Assembly (NCBI GenBank): GCA_900553005.1 | Contig: USBU01000012.1 | Location: 1 to 13,911, forward strand | DNA length: 13,911 bases | Reading direction: 5' to 3' | Source of the DNA: an uncultured Eubacteriales bacterium | GTDB lineage: Bacteria > Bacillota > Clostridia > Christensenellales > Pumilibacteraceae | Part shown: positions 1 to 7,133 of the stretch, in pieces | How positions within the stretch are numbered: position 1 is the first letter of the stretch | Layout of the letters: each line of letters begins with the position of its first letter | The notes under the pieces: generated by a model | What the model saw: the letters and a program-made list of their open reading frames with translations, nothing else | The model's database searches: none | What the model was told of the DNA's origin: nothing | Made by a program: the position numbers and the translations under genes

Positions 1-51
1 AGATCTACACCTATTAAGTCGTCGGCAGCGTCAGATGTGTATAAGAGACAG
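1..51 (+). other. Illumina Nextera P5-side adapter, i5 index and mosaic end (not genomic)
   Basis: Bases 1-10 match the end of the P5 oligo, 11-18 (CTATTAAG) sit where the 8-base i5 index lies, and 19-51 match the 33-base Nextera read-1 transposon oligo. The 19-bp mosaic end AGATGTGTATAAGAGACAG occupies 33-51. Genomic sequence starts at 52. An ATG inside the mosaic end (35-37) happens to be in frame with guaA and would give a false leading peptide MCIRDR. From memory the index is a standard Nextera XT i5 code (S518). Confidence 0.98.
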
Positions 52-703
52 GCGAAAAATTATCGGAGAGCAGTTTATCAGGGTATTTGAGGCCGAAGCG
101 AAAAAATTAGGTAAAATCAACGTTCTTGCGCAAGGCACCATTTACCCTGACGTCGTGGAAAGCGGCAGCGGAGATTCTGCTGTGATAAAAAGTCATCACA
201 ACGTAGGCGGTTTGCCGGACGTAATAGCTTTCGACGAAATTGCGGAGCCGCTTAAGTATCTGTTTAAGGACGAGGTGCGTAGGGCCGGACTTCAGCTTGG
301 GATTCCGGAAGCTTTGGTCTGGAGACAGCCGTTTCCCGGTCCAGGGCTTGCGGTAAGAATAATCGGAGAGGTCACAAGAGAAAAGCTTGAGCGGCTGCGC
401 GAGGCGGACGCAATTTTCCGGGAGGAAATAGACCGCGCGGAGCTTAAGAACTCCGCCGATCAGTATTTTGCCGTGCTTACGGATCTGCGCAGCGTCGGAG
501 TGCAGGGCGACGCGCGTTCCTATGGTTGCACTGTGGCGTTGAGAGCCGTAAGCACCGACGATTTTATGACGGCCGAGTGGACCAGGCTGCCTTATGAGGT
601 ACTGGAAAGAGCAAGCGTCAGGATCACCAACGAGGTGAGCGGCGTCACGAGAGTTGTGTACGACATTACGTCAAAGCCGCCGGCGACTGTGGAGTGGGAA
701 TAG
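52..703 (+). CDS. guaA: GMP synthase (glutamine-hydrolysing), C-terminal part, cut by the contig start
   Basis: GuaA makes GMP from XMP, ATP and glutamine in the cytoplasm, the last step of guanine nucleotide synthesis. The 216 complete codons seen (53-700, then TAG) cover the end of the ATP-pyrophosphatase domain and the C-terminal dimerisation domain. Family signatures visible in order are LAQGTIYPDVVESG, SHHNVGGLP, the WRQPFPGPGLAVRIIGEVT block, the DLRSVGVQGDARSYG block, and the canonical ending KPPATVEWE. The glutaminase domain and the PP-loop (roughly 300 residues of a usual 510-520) are missing because the contig starts inside the gene. Only 52 onward is genomic; the apparent ATG at 35 is adapter sequence. 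The stop lies 10 nt before pyrG, so the two are almost certainly one transcript. Family assignment is essentially certain. Confidence 0.97.
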
Positions 704-710
704 GGAGGAG
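703..710 (+). promoter_or_regulatory. Ribosome binding site deciding the pyrG start
   Basis: GGGAGGAG immediately follows the guaA stop and lies 3-5 nt before the ATG at 714. It selects this ATG over an in-frame ATG at 654 inside guaA, which would add 20 residues that do not resemble CTP synthase. Confidence 0.85.
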
Positions 711-713
711 CAT

Positions 714-2327
714 ATGACTAAATACATATTTGTAACGGGAGGCGTGGTTTCGGGACTGGGTAAAGGTATTACGGCCGCGTCCTTGGGCAGGCTGCTTAAG
801 CTGAGAGGACTGAAAATTGCCGCGCAAAAGCTGGATCCGTACATCAACGTTGATCCCGGGACAATGAGTCCTTATCAGCACGGAGAGGTGTACGTGACCG
901 AAGACGGGGCGGAGACCGACCTGGATTTAGGTCATTACGAGCGCTTTATTGACGAAAATCTGAACAAATATTCCAACCTTACCACCGGCAAGGTTTATTG
1001 GAACGTTCTCAATAAGGAGCGGCGCGGCGAATATTTGGGCTCTACCGTTCAGGTCATACCGCATATTACCAATGAAATCAAGGAATTTGTTTATAACGTC
1101 GGCAAAAAGACCGGCGCGGACGTGGTGATTACCGAAATCGGCGGCACTATCGGAGATATCGAATCTCAGCCATTTATAGAGGCGGTCCGTCAGATTTCCC
1201 TGGAGGTCGGCAGAGAAAACAGTTTGTTTATTCACGTTACGCTGGTGCCGTTTCTGCGCGGCTCCGATGAGCATAAATCAAAGCCGACGCAGCATTCCGT
1301 AAAGGAGATGCAGGGCATGGGCGTAAATCCAGATATTATCGTTCTTCGCTGCGACGAGCCGCTGGAAAAGTCGATTTTCAAAAAGATTTCGATGTTCTGC
1401 AACGTAAAACCTGACTGCGTGATAGAAAATATTACGCTTCCCAATCTTTATGAAGCGCCGCTGATGCTGGAAAAATCGAATTTTTCGTCCGTGGTGTGCA
1501 GAGAGCTTGGGATAGACGCGCCCCAACCCGATCTTAAGGAATGGTCGCAAATGGTCGAGCGCATAAAATCGCGCAAGGGCGTTGTCAATATAGGGCTTGT
1601 GGGCAAATACGTAGGCCTTCATGACGCGTATCTTTCAGTTGCTGAGGCGCTTAGGCATGCAGGTTACCACCACGATGTTCATGTTAAAATACATTGGATA
1701 GATTCCGAAAACATAACCGCCGACAACGCGGGCAAGCAGTTGTCGGGACTGGACGGCATTCTAGTGCCGGGCGGTTTCGGCAGCCGCGGAATAGAGGGAA
1801 TGATAGTCGCGGCAAGGTATGCCAGAGAAAACATAATTCCGTATTTCGGAATTTGCCTGGGAATGCAGATTGCGGTCATTGAATTTGCCAGAAACGCGGC
1901 GGGGCTAGAGGATGCAAATTCGGGGGAATTTGACGAACAGTGCAAGCATAAGGTCATTGATTTTATGCCAGGACAAAGCGATGAAATCGACAAAGGCGGA
2001 ACCTTACGGCTGGGGGCGTATCCCTGCAGTATTATGCCCGGCACGACGATGGAGCGCTGTTACGGTGCGGGAGTCGTCAGCGAGCGGCACAGACACCGCT
2101 ACGAGTTCAACAACGATTACCGCGGTTTGCTTCAGGATTGCGGACTCGTGCTCAGCGGCTCCTCACCCGACGGCAGGCTTGTTGAAACGGTGGAGCTGTC
2201 CGACAGGCCGTTTTACGTCGGAGTTCAATTCCATCCGGAATTTAAAAGCAGGCCCAACAAGCCTCACCCTCTTTTTAAAGGTTTTATCGGCGCGGCTTTG
2301 ACTTATTCCGGACGGCGTAAAGACTGA
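714..2327 (+). CDS. pyrG: CTP synthase
   Basis: PyrG converts UTP to CTP using ATP and ammonia released from glutamine, in the cytoplasm, as a tetramer. The product is 537 residues, the normal family length. The N-terminal synthetase domain starts with MTKYIFVTGGVVSGLGKG (P-loop-like) followed by PYINVDPGTMSPYQHGEV and EDGAETDLDLGHYERF. The C-terminal class I glutamine amidotransferase domain has the nucleophile Cys381 in FGICLGMQ and the His507/Glu509 pair in FHPEF, so all catalytic residues are present. It sits 10 nt behind guaA with a strong ribosome site between. There is no room for the G-rich leader attenuator known from Bacillus pyrG, so that kind of CTP-sensing control cannot operate from an adjacent promoter here. 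A GC-rich hairpin follows the stop. Confidence 0.99.
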   Translation: MTKYIFVTGGVVSGLGKGITAASLGRLLKLRGLKIAAQKLDPYINVDPGTMSPYQHGEVYVTEDGAETDLDLGHYERFIDENLNKYSNLTTGKVYWNVLNKERRGEYLGSTVQVIPHITNEIKEFVYNVGKKTGADVVITEIGGTIGDIESQPFIEAVRQISLEVGRENSLFIHVTLVPFLRGSDEHKSKPTQHSVKEMQGMGVNPDIIVLRCDEPLEKSIFKKISMFCNVKPDCVIENITLPNLYEAPLMLEKSNFSSVVCRELGIDAPQPDLKEWSQMVERIKSRKGVVNIGLVGKYVGLHDAYLSVAEALRHAGYHHDVHVKIHWIDSENITADNAGKQLSGLDGILVPGGFGSRGIEGMIVAARYARENIIPYFGICLGMQIAVIEFARNAAGLEDANSGEFDEQCKHKVIDFMPGQSDEIDKGGTLRLGAYPCSIMPGTTMERCYGAGVVSERHRHRYEFNNDYRGLLQDCGLVLSGSSPDGRLVETVELSDRPFYVGVQFHPEFKSRPNKPHPLFKGFIGAALTYSGRRKD

Positions 2328-2330
2328 TTT

Positions 2331-2378
2331 GCGGCAAGTGTTTTTAAATCTTGCCGCTGCGGGCGCGCGGCCGTTTTT
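2331..2378 (+). terminator. Candidate terminator after pyrG
   Basis: GCGGCAAG (2331-2338) and CTTGCCGC (2350-2357) form a perfect 8-bp stem starting 3 nt after the pyrG stop. No T-run follows it directly. An alternative stem GCCGC/GCGGC (2353-2357 with 2367-2371) ends just before a T5 tract at 2374-2378, which is a better termination geometry. The two stems are mutually exclusive. No ligand-binding structure is visible, so I read this as an imperfect terminator. Confidence 0.4.
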
Positions 2379-2531
2379 AATATCTTATGCGGAGCGGTCT
2401 GTTTGGATTTTCAGAGCGGATTACCGATGCTGCCGTCGGGCGCGGAGCCGCTGGCTTACGTTTCGGAATCCGGCTCGTCTATAGTCGTTCTATCTCAAAA
2501 AAGGGCTGCGGAATCGTTTTTTAATACTGGC
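2379..2531. other. Spacer between pyrG and the convergent GH4 gene
   Basis: No supported gene. An A6 run (2497-2502) and a T6 run (2517-2522) can pair around a 14-nt loop and would put a T-tract on the minus strand about 30 nt after the GH4 stop. This is at best a weak terminator for that gene. Confidence 0.3.
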
Positions 2532-3842
2532 CTATTTGTATTCGCCTAAAAACGCGCTGTTGGCGTCAAATAATTCGTCGCACATATGCTGTATTTCTTC
2601 TAAGGAGCAGACGGCGGAGCACAGCGGATCCATGCAGACCGCGCGATAGACCGATTCTCTGCTTTTTTGCATTGCGGCGTCCACAACCATCGATTCTATG
2701 CGCGCCGTAGTGTTTACCAATACGGCAAGATGCTCGGGCAGAGGACCTGCGATTGTCGTTTTAAAGCCCATTCTGTCTGCAACTACCGGAATTTCCACGC
2801 ATGCGTCGGCCGGAAGATTCGGGACTGAACCGCGGTTTAGCACGTTGCCGTTAAAGACGAAGGGCTTGCCGTCTCCGATGCGCGCGTTGAAAATATCCGC
2901 GGCGTATTCGTTGCTTTTTTCTGGATTGAATTCCTTGTCAAGCCAGTCGTCGTACTGTTTTAAACCTTCCGCCTTTCTTTTTTTTCTCAGCTCAAGCGAA
3001 AAAGCGTGGCGGCCCGGATTCCAATTCGTTCCGTCAGTGCAGTATTTTTCTATAAGGTCCGGTCTTTTTCTGAACCACGGATTGTATTCGGAGTTGTGAC
3101 CGCTGGATTCGGTGGCATAATAACCGAGTTTTAAAAACATCTCGTTTCTGACCTGTTCACGGTTGTAATAATCGGGATTTTCCAGCAGCTTTCTGAGGCG
3201 CGGATAAAGGTCCTTTCCTTTATGTTCCAGAACGGTGTAAAATGCCTGATGGTTTACGCCGACGCAATGATATGTTATCTCGTCGCAGGGCACGTCAAGC
3301 CATTCGGCAAGCATTTTGACGGTGCCCTGAACGCTGTGGCAAAGACCGGTCACCTCGACGCCCGAATATTTCTGCATAGCGCCGCAAAGCATGGACATGG
3401 GATTGGTATAATTCAGGAAAACCGCCTTAGGACAGTATTTTTCTATGTCGCGGCAGATGTCCAGCATTAGCGGAATGTTTCTCAGCGCGCGGAAAATTCC
3501 GGATACGCTCCTGGTATCGCCGACGTTTATGTCGACGCCGTATTTTTCCGGGATCAGAATGTCGTACTGCCAAACGTCCACGTCGCCGTTGAAAACGGTG
3601 CATAGCACTCCGTCCGCGTCTTTAAGCGCGCTTGCTCTGTCCGTTGTCGCGGTCACTTTACAGCGGGGGCAATTCATATTGTAAGTAATTCGTTTTACGA
3701 TTGCTTCGATTTTTTTCAGATTTTCCGCGTTAATGTCCATCAGTGCGAATTCGCATTCTTTAAATGCCGGAAAGCAAAGCAGATCCCTGACGCAGCTTGT
3801 CGTAAACTGCAGGCTTCCCGCGCCGATAAAAGCTATTTTCAT
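2532..3842 (-). CDS. Glycoside hydrolase family 4 protein, alpha-galactosidase (MelA)-like
   Basis: GH4 enzymes hydrolyse glycosides in the cytoplasm by an unusual NAD+ and Mn2+ dependent oxidation-elimination mechanism. The 436-residue product has the Rossmann NAD motif near the N terminus (FIGAGS, residues 5-10), an acidic residue ending the second strand (Asp36 in LMDINAE), NYTNPM (144-149), CHSVQ (168-172) and GVNH (195-198). Cys168 and His198 fit the metal-binding Cys/His of the family. CHSVQ is typical of alpha-galactosidases of the MelA type; 6-phospho-glucosidases usually differ at this motif, so raffinose or melibiose-like alpha-galactosides are the likely substrates. An ideal ribosome site AAGGAGG (3850-3856, minus) lies 7 nt before the start. 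The gene stands alone and diverges from an AraC-family regulator, the expected arrangement for an inducible sugar gene. No transporter gene is in the window. Substrate choice is inference. Confidence 0.92.
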   Translation of the reverse strand: MKIAFIGAGSLQFTTSCVRDLLCFPAFKECEFALMDINAENLKKIEAIVKRITYNMNCPRCKVTATTDRASALKDADGVLCTVFNGDVDVWQYDILIPEKYGVDINVGDTRSVSGIFRALRNIPLMLDICRDIEKYCPKAVFLNYTNPMSMLCGAMQKYSGVEVTGLCHSVQGTVKMLAEWLDVPCDEITYHCVGVNHQAFYTVLEHKGKDLYPRLRKLLENPDYYNREQVRNEMFLKLGYYATESSGHNSEYNPWFRKRPDLIEKYCTDGTNWNPGRHAFSLELRKKRKAEGLKQYDDWLDKEFNPEKSNEYAADIFNARIGDGKPFVFNGNVLNRGSVPNLPADACVEIPVVADRMGFKTTIAGPLPEHLAVLVNTTARIESMVVDAAMQKSRESVYRAVCMDPLCSAVCSLEEIQHMCDELFDANSAFLGEYK

Positions 3843-3874
3843 TATTTTTCCTCCTTGCGGTTTTTTATAAGGTA

Positions 3875-3903
3875 ATTATAATTCATGCCGGCGCAAATGT
3901 TAA
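3875..3903 (-). promoter_or_regulatory. Sigma-70-type promoter for the GH4 gene
   Basis: On the minus strand TTAACA (3898-3903) is followed after exactly 17 nt by TATAAT (3875-3880), a near-consensus promoter about 33 nt upstream of the start codon. One copy of the CGGCGCAAA repeat lies in the spacer. Confidence 0.7.
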
Positions 3904-3921
3904 TGTATAATTCGGCGCAAA
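3889..3921 (+). repeat. 9-bp direct repeat, candidate AraC-type operator half-sites
   Basis: CGGCGCAAA occurs at 3889-3897 and again at 3913-3921, with starts 24 bp apart, inside the divergent regulatory region. The first copy falls between the -35 and -10 of the GH4 promoter and the second just upstream of both -35 elements. AraC-family proteins often bind two direct half-sites roughly two helical turns apart, so this is a plausible operator. The binding itself is inference. Confidence 0.5.
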
Positions 3922-3940
3922 GCATGGACAAAAATGCTTT
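3919..3940. repeat. 7-bp inverted repeat over the -35 of the regulator promoter
   Basis: AAAGCAT (3919-3925) and ATGCTTT (3934-3940) form a perfect dyad with an 8-nt centre, followed by extra T residues. It overlaps the -35 hexamer of the AraC gene and the end of the second CGGCGCAAA repeat. It could be an autoregulatory site or a small hairpin; it lies upstream of the transcript start, so a terminator role for this gene is unlikely. Confidence 0.35.
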
Positions 3941-3953
3941 TTTCTGTTATAAT
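3925..3953 (+). promoter_or_regulatory. Sigma-70-type promoter for the AraC-family regulator
   Basis: TGGACA (3925-3930), a 17-nt spacer and TATAAT (3948-3953) with an extended -10 (TGT just before) form a strong promoter. The expected transcript start near 3960 gives a leader of about 17 nt. Confidence 0.75.
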
Positions 3954-3976
3954 CGTAAAAAACGGCGGGTGAAAAA

Positions 3977-4807
3977 ATGCGCGTTTACGACGGAAATCTT
4001 CTGGATAAAACTAATTTTGTTACGGACAAATTTCTAAAGGTAAACAGCTGCGGCTTTCAAAACGTTTCGTCAGATTTTCAGGTTATACGTAAATCCGGAC
4101 GAGTGGACTACCACATACTTATGGTTAACGGCGGCGAATGCGAGGCGTTTTTCGGCGGCGGAGCGCACCGTCTTACCGCAGGGGGGATTGTCGTTTATGC
4201 GGCGGGAGAAGAGCAAAGATATTTGTTTAAATCGGGAAGCTCCTCTTTGTGGTGTCATTTTACGGGTACTGCCGTTAAGGAAATTCTCGATTCGTGCGGA
4301 CTTAAAAGCGGAGTATATCCGCTTTTGCGGGACGAAAGAATTTCCGATGTTTTTTCAAAGCTTATCGGCAGATTCCGGCTGCCCGGTTTTGAGGAGTACG
4401 CAAACGTTTATCTTTTGCAGCTGATATACGATATTGCGGCGGCTGCGGCGACTCCCGGCAAAAACGATCGAACGTATCCGCTGTTGCCGGCGCTCACGTA
4501 TCTTAACGCGAATTATGATAAAAAAATCTCCGTGTCGGAGCTTGCTGCAAGGTCGGGTTACTCGAAGAGCGGCTTTCAGCATAAATTTTCAGACGTAATG
4601 GGGGTGTCGGTGAAAAAATATCAAAACGAGATCAGACTACGCTGCGCGTGCGAAATGCTTATCTGCACCGGTAATCCCGTTTCCGAGATAGCTTACAGCT
4701 GCGGATTCGACGATCCGCTTTATTTCAGTAGAATTTTCAAAAAATACTGTGGCGTATCGCCGTCCGAGTATCGCTCGGCCCGCGGTTTAAATCCGTCGTA
4801 CAGATAG
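3977..4807 (+). CDS. AraC-family transcriptional regulator (cupin plus double HTH)
   Basis: A 276-residue DNA-binding regulator. Residues about 20-95 look like the cupin-type effector-binding barrel of AraC proteins. Residues about 170-270 are a clear AraC-type DNA-binding domain with two helix-turn-helix units: ISVSELAARSGYSKSGFQHKF (first, about 184-204, split by the usual Gly) and the second containing PVSEIAYSCGFDDPLYFSRI followed by the family hallmark F..CGVSPSEYR. It diverges from the GH4 gene across a 134-bp region containing both promoters and a direct repeat, so it probably activates or represses that gene in response to an alpha-galactoside or derived sugar and may control itself. 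The ribosome site is weak (GGGTG, 5 nt before the ATG), suggesting low expression. The ligand is unknown. Confidence 0.93.
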   Translation: MRVYDGNLLDKTNFVTDKFLKVNSCGFQNVSSDFQVIRKSGRVDYHILMVNGGECEAFFGGGAHRLTAGGIVVYAAGEEQRYLFKSGSSSLWCHFTGTAVKEILDSCGLKSGVYPLLRDERISDVFSKLIGRFRLPGFEEYANVYLLQLIYDIAAAAATPGKNDRTYPLLPALTYLNANYDKKISVSELAARSGYSKSGFQHKFSDVMGVSVKKYQNEIRLRCACEMLICTGNPVSEIAYSCGFDDPLYFSRIFKKYCGVSPSEYRSARGLNPSYR

Positions 4808-5017
4808 AGTCGGACGCCGTGGCGCGCTTTTCTTTGCGACGCTATTAAACGCAGCGCGTTTATAATGATATTCCGGTTTGCAACAGACAAGTCCGGCAAA
4901 AAAACAATATCGCGGCCTCGGGATTATACGTCAAGAATAATTCGCTTGATTTTTTTCGCTGTAATAAGATATAATAAGACAAAATTAACCTTATCGGTCG
5001 GTCTGTCAGAGAATTTT
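4808..5017. other. Spacer upstream of the dNTPase gene
   Basis: An in-frame ATG at 4865 would add 51 residues to the downstream gene, but it has no ribosome site and lies upstream of the likely promoter at 4946-4975, so I treat this stretch as non-coding. I see no convincing terminator for the AraC gene. Confidence 0.6.
4946..4975 (+). promoter_or_regulatory. Sigma-70-type promoter for the dNTPase-glpP operon
   Basis: TTGATT (4946-4951), an 18-nt spacer and a perfect TATAAT (4970-4975). The transcript would start near 4982, about 36 nt before the ATG at 5018, which rules out translation from the ATG at 4865 on this transcript. Confidence 0.6.
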
Positions 5018-6247
5018 ATGAAAAATTATTTTACATTCAGCAAGGGCGAAAAAAAGTACATAGAAGAAGCCGAAACGGCCGGCGAAAGTCTTTTGTCGGA
5101 ATATGCTACAAAAAGCTCGCAGGCCGTGTATCCTTCCGTGCAGCACGCGGATATTCTGCGGCCGTCTTTTGCGCGCGACGCGGACAGGATATTGCATTGT
5201 CCGCTTTATAACAGATATTCCGATAAAACTCAGGTGCTTTCCTTTTACAAAAACGATAATATCACCCGTCGGGCGCTGCACGTTCAGCTTGTTTCTAAAA
5301 TAGGCAGAACTATCGGCCGCGCCTTGAGACTCAATCTGGATCTTATAGACGCCATAGCGCTCGGTCACGATATAGGTCATACTCCTTTCGGGCACAAGGG
5401 AGAGGAATATTTGAGCAAATGCTACTGCGACGGTTGCGTTAAGCGCGGCAGGGAACCGCGTTATTTCAATCATAACGTGCAAAGCGCGCGTTATTTCCGC
5501 CGGCTTACAAGAAATTATGATTTAAGTCTTCAGACGCTGAGCGGCATTCTTGCGCATAACGGAGAAAAGGTTTGCAGAGAGTATTTTCCGTCCGGGCTTT
5601 CCGATTTTGAAAAATTCGATGAAATATTGGAAAAATGCTTTATAGACAACGATTATCACAAGACGTTAAGGCCAAACACGCTTGAAGGCTGCGTAGTGCG
5701 GCTGAGCGATATGATAGCGTATGTCGGAAAGGACAGGCAGGACCTCTATCACGCGGGCATGGGGAATAAGGTTGCTGAGTTCAAACAAACGATTTTGGGA
5801 GATTCCAATGCCAAAATCATTACCAACATGGTGAAAAATATTGTCAGAAACAGCATAAACAGTCCGTCGCTTAATATAGACGAGGAGGTTTTTGAAGAAT
5901 TTAAAATGCTTGTCGAGGACAATTACATTAAGATATACCGGGATAAAACGGTGATAGAAAATTATGAAATAGTAGAAGGGCTTATGCCAAAGCTGTATGA
6001 AGCTCTATGCGCGGACGTTTTAGCCGGCAACAAAAGGTCTTATATTTACAAACACCATATAAAAGGAATGTATCTTTCCGATATTTATGAAAATATGGGA
6101 ATACGCGACCATGCCGACGATATTGTTGCCGATTATATAGCCAGTATGACGGACGATTACTTTATTGATCTCTGTCAGGTTTTGCGTATTGACGACGGTT
6201 TGGTTTCTGGAATAAAGTATCGGGGATATTTCGATAAAAGAAGTTAA
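5018..6247 (+). CDS. HD-domain dNTP triphosphohydrolase (dGTPase-like)
   Basis: Members of this family cleave dNTPs to deoxynucleoside and triphosphate, lowering dNTP pools. The product is 409 residues from the chosen start. The HD metal-binding set is complete: His88 in RRALHVQLV, His117-Asp118 in LGHDIGHTPFGH, and Asp231 in RLSDMIAY. Further family blocks are FARDADRILHCPLYNRYSDKTQV in pieces (51-73), FNHNVQSARYF (150-160) and SGILAHNGEK. A small Cys-rich insert, CYCDGC (135-140), sits between the HD motif and FNHN. The ATG at 5018 is preferred over 4865 because MKNYFTFSKGE begins a family-like sequence, an AGAGA ribosome site lies 5 nt upstream, and the promoter is between the two. It is translationally linked to the downstream glpP-like gene, whose ribosome site overlaps this stop. 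Whether it prefers dGTP is not visible. Confidence 0.92.
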   Translation: MKNYFTFSKGEKKYIEEAETAGESLLSEYATKSSQAVYPSVQHADILRPSFARDADRILHCPLYNRYSDKTQVLSFYKNDNITRRALHVQLVSKIGRTIGRALRLNLDLIDAIALGHDIGHTPFGHKGEEYLSKCYCDGCVKRGREPRYFNHNVQSARYFRRLTRNYDLSLQTLSGILAHNGEKVCREYFPSGLSDFEKFDEILEKCFIDNDYHKTLRPNTLEGCVVRLSDMIAYVGKDRQDLYHAGMGNKVAEFKQTILGDSNAKIITNMVKNIVRNSINSPSLNIDEEVFEEFKMLVEDNYIKIYRDKTVIENYEIVEGLMPKLYEALCADVLAGNKRSYIYKHHIKGMYLSDIYENMGIRDHADDIVADYIASMTDDYFIDLCQVLRIDDGLVSGIKYRGYFDKRS

Positions 6248-6252
6248 AGGAG
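6246..6252 (+). promoter_or_regulatory. Ribosome binding site overlapping the dNTPase stop codon
   Basis: AAAGGAG at 6246-6252 includes the last two bases of the TAA at 6245-6247 and lies 6 nt before the ATG at 6259. This makes translational coupling of the two genes likely. Confidence 0.85.
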
Positions 6253-6258
6253 TTTTTT

Positions 6259-6834
6259 ATGGGAGTGGCGGCAGAGCTTAAAAAAAGCGGGATTGTGGCG
6301 GCGGTAAAGGACGAGGCGGCCTTCAGACAGGCGCTTTCAAGTCCGGCGCGCGTTATTTTTCTGCTTAAAAGCGATTTGATGACGGTCGGAGATACTGTAA
6401 GGCGCGCTCACGTCAGCGATAAAAAAATTTTACTGCATATCGATCTTATGGACGGTATCGGCAAGGACGAGGCCGCTGTCAGATACGTCGTGGAAAGGCT
6501 TAAGCCGGACGGCATTATTTCTACGCGTCCCAATATCGTTAAATGCGCTAAGTCCGCCGGAATTTTTACGGTTCTGCGCGTGTTTCTGATCGATTCTCAG
6601 GGGCTCAGTTCGGCGCTTGTTTACGCTGATAAAATCTGTCCCGATTCGGTGGAAATCATGCCCGGGCTTTTGCCCGAGATGGTCGGTAAATTTACCGCCG
6701 ATTCGCGCTCGGTCATTGTAGGCGGACTCATTTCCACGCGGGAGGAGGCCGAAAGAGGCTTAAGAGCCGGAGCCGTAGCCGCTTCGACCAGTAATCCTCA
6801 GCTTTGGGACTTAAGCGGCAAAATATCGGTCTGA
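6259..6834 (+). CDS. GlpP-family glycerol-3-phosphate-responsive antiterminator
   Basis: A 191-residue cytoplasmic protein of the G3P antiterminator family (GlpP). In Bacillus, GlpP with glycerol-3-phosphate binds the leader of glp mRNAs and prevents termination. The sequence shows the whole family pattern: SGIVAAVKDEAAFRQAL near the start, VIFLLKSDLMTVGDTVRRA, LLHIDLMDGIGKDEAAV, the DGIISTRPNIVKCAKSAG block, TVLRVFLIDSQGL, VEIMPGLLPEM and, close to the end, VIVGGLISTREEAERGLRAG followed by VAASTSNPQLW. The alternating strand/helix pattern fits its TIM-barrel-like fold. It follows the dNTPase gene by 11 nt in one operon. No glpF, glpK, glpD or other glycerol gene is in the window and no antiterminator-type leader follows, so its RNA target must lie elsewhere or the protein has another role. 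Confidence 0.93.
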   Translation: MGVAAELKKSGIVAAVKDEAAFRQALSSPARVIFLLKSDLMTVGDTVRRAHVSDKKILLHIDLMDGIGKDEAAVRYVVERLKPDGIISTRPNIVKCAKSAGIFTVLRVFLIDSQGLSSALVYADKICPDSVEIMPGLLPEMVGKFTADSRSVIVGGLISTREEAERGLRAGAVAASTSNPQLWDLSGKISV

Positions 6835-7133
6835 CTGTCGGCGTCCGGCAAGTCTTGGCTAAAATCCGGGTGAATCTATTAAACGGGCGTAATTTATTTT
6901 GCGCGCGGTTCGGCTTTAAAAATACTTTATTTTCGGCCGCAATCAAACGTTGTAGGAGAATAATATAAATCGGGGCTCGTTGCTAAAAAATACGTTTCGT
7001 TTGCCGATAATTCCGTCAAAGAAGCGGACGGTTAAATCTTGCGCGTTGTTTAAAACGAATAGCGTTAGAGGACGGCGTTTTTTTGGTTGCAAATAATTTT
7101 TTCGTTAAAATTAAAAAAGTTCGGTTAAAATGC
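6835..7133. other. Gene-free stretch between glpP-like gene and the MerR promoter
   Basis: About 300 AT-rich bases with stops in all frames and no ORF above 40 codons with a credible start. An imperfect GACT..AGTC hairpin straddles the glpP stop (about 6833-6856) without a T-run. A short stem CCGTC/GACGG (7013-7017 with 7027-7031) and a weak AAAACG/CGTTTT pair (7052-7057 with 7076-7081) running into a T7 tract (7078-7084) are the only structures I see; the last could be a poor terminator. An AGGAG at about 6953-6957 is not followed by a start codon. Confidence 0.5.

Noticed and set aside
33..51. 19-bp repeats at both contig ends resembling transposon terminal inverted repeats
   Set aside because: They are the Tn5 mosaic ends of the Nextera library kit, joined to index and primer sequence, not a natural mobile element.
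2328..2550. Open frame continuing in phase after the pyrG TGA, with an ATG at 2427 giving about 40 residues
   Set aside because: No ribosome site before 2427, the frame crosses the terminator hairpin and overlaps the end of the GH4 gene. A TGA readthrough is unlikely because pyrG already has its full family length. Chance openness is the simpler reading.
4865..5017. Longer dNTPase start at the ATG 4865
   Set aside because: No ribosome site, the extra 51 residues do not look like the family, and the likely promoter lies downstream of this ATG.
6953..7032. AGGAG followed by a short protein-like frame ending near 7036
   Set aside because: The frame has no start codon after the AGGAG and is under 25 codons.
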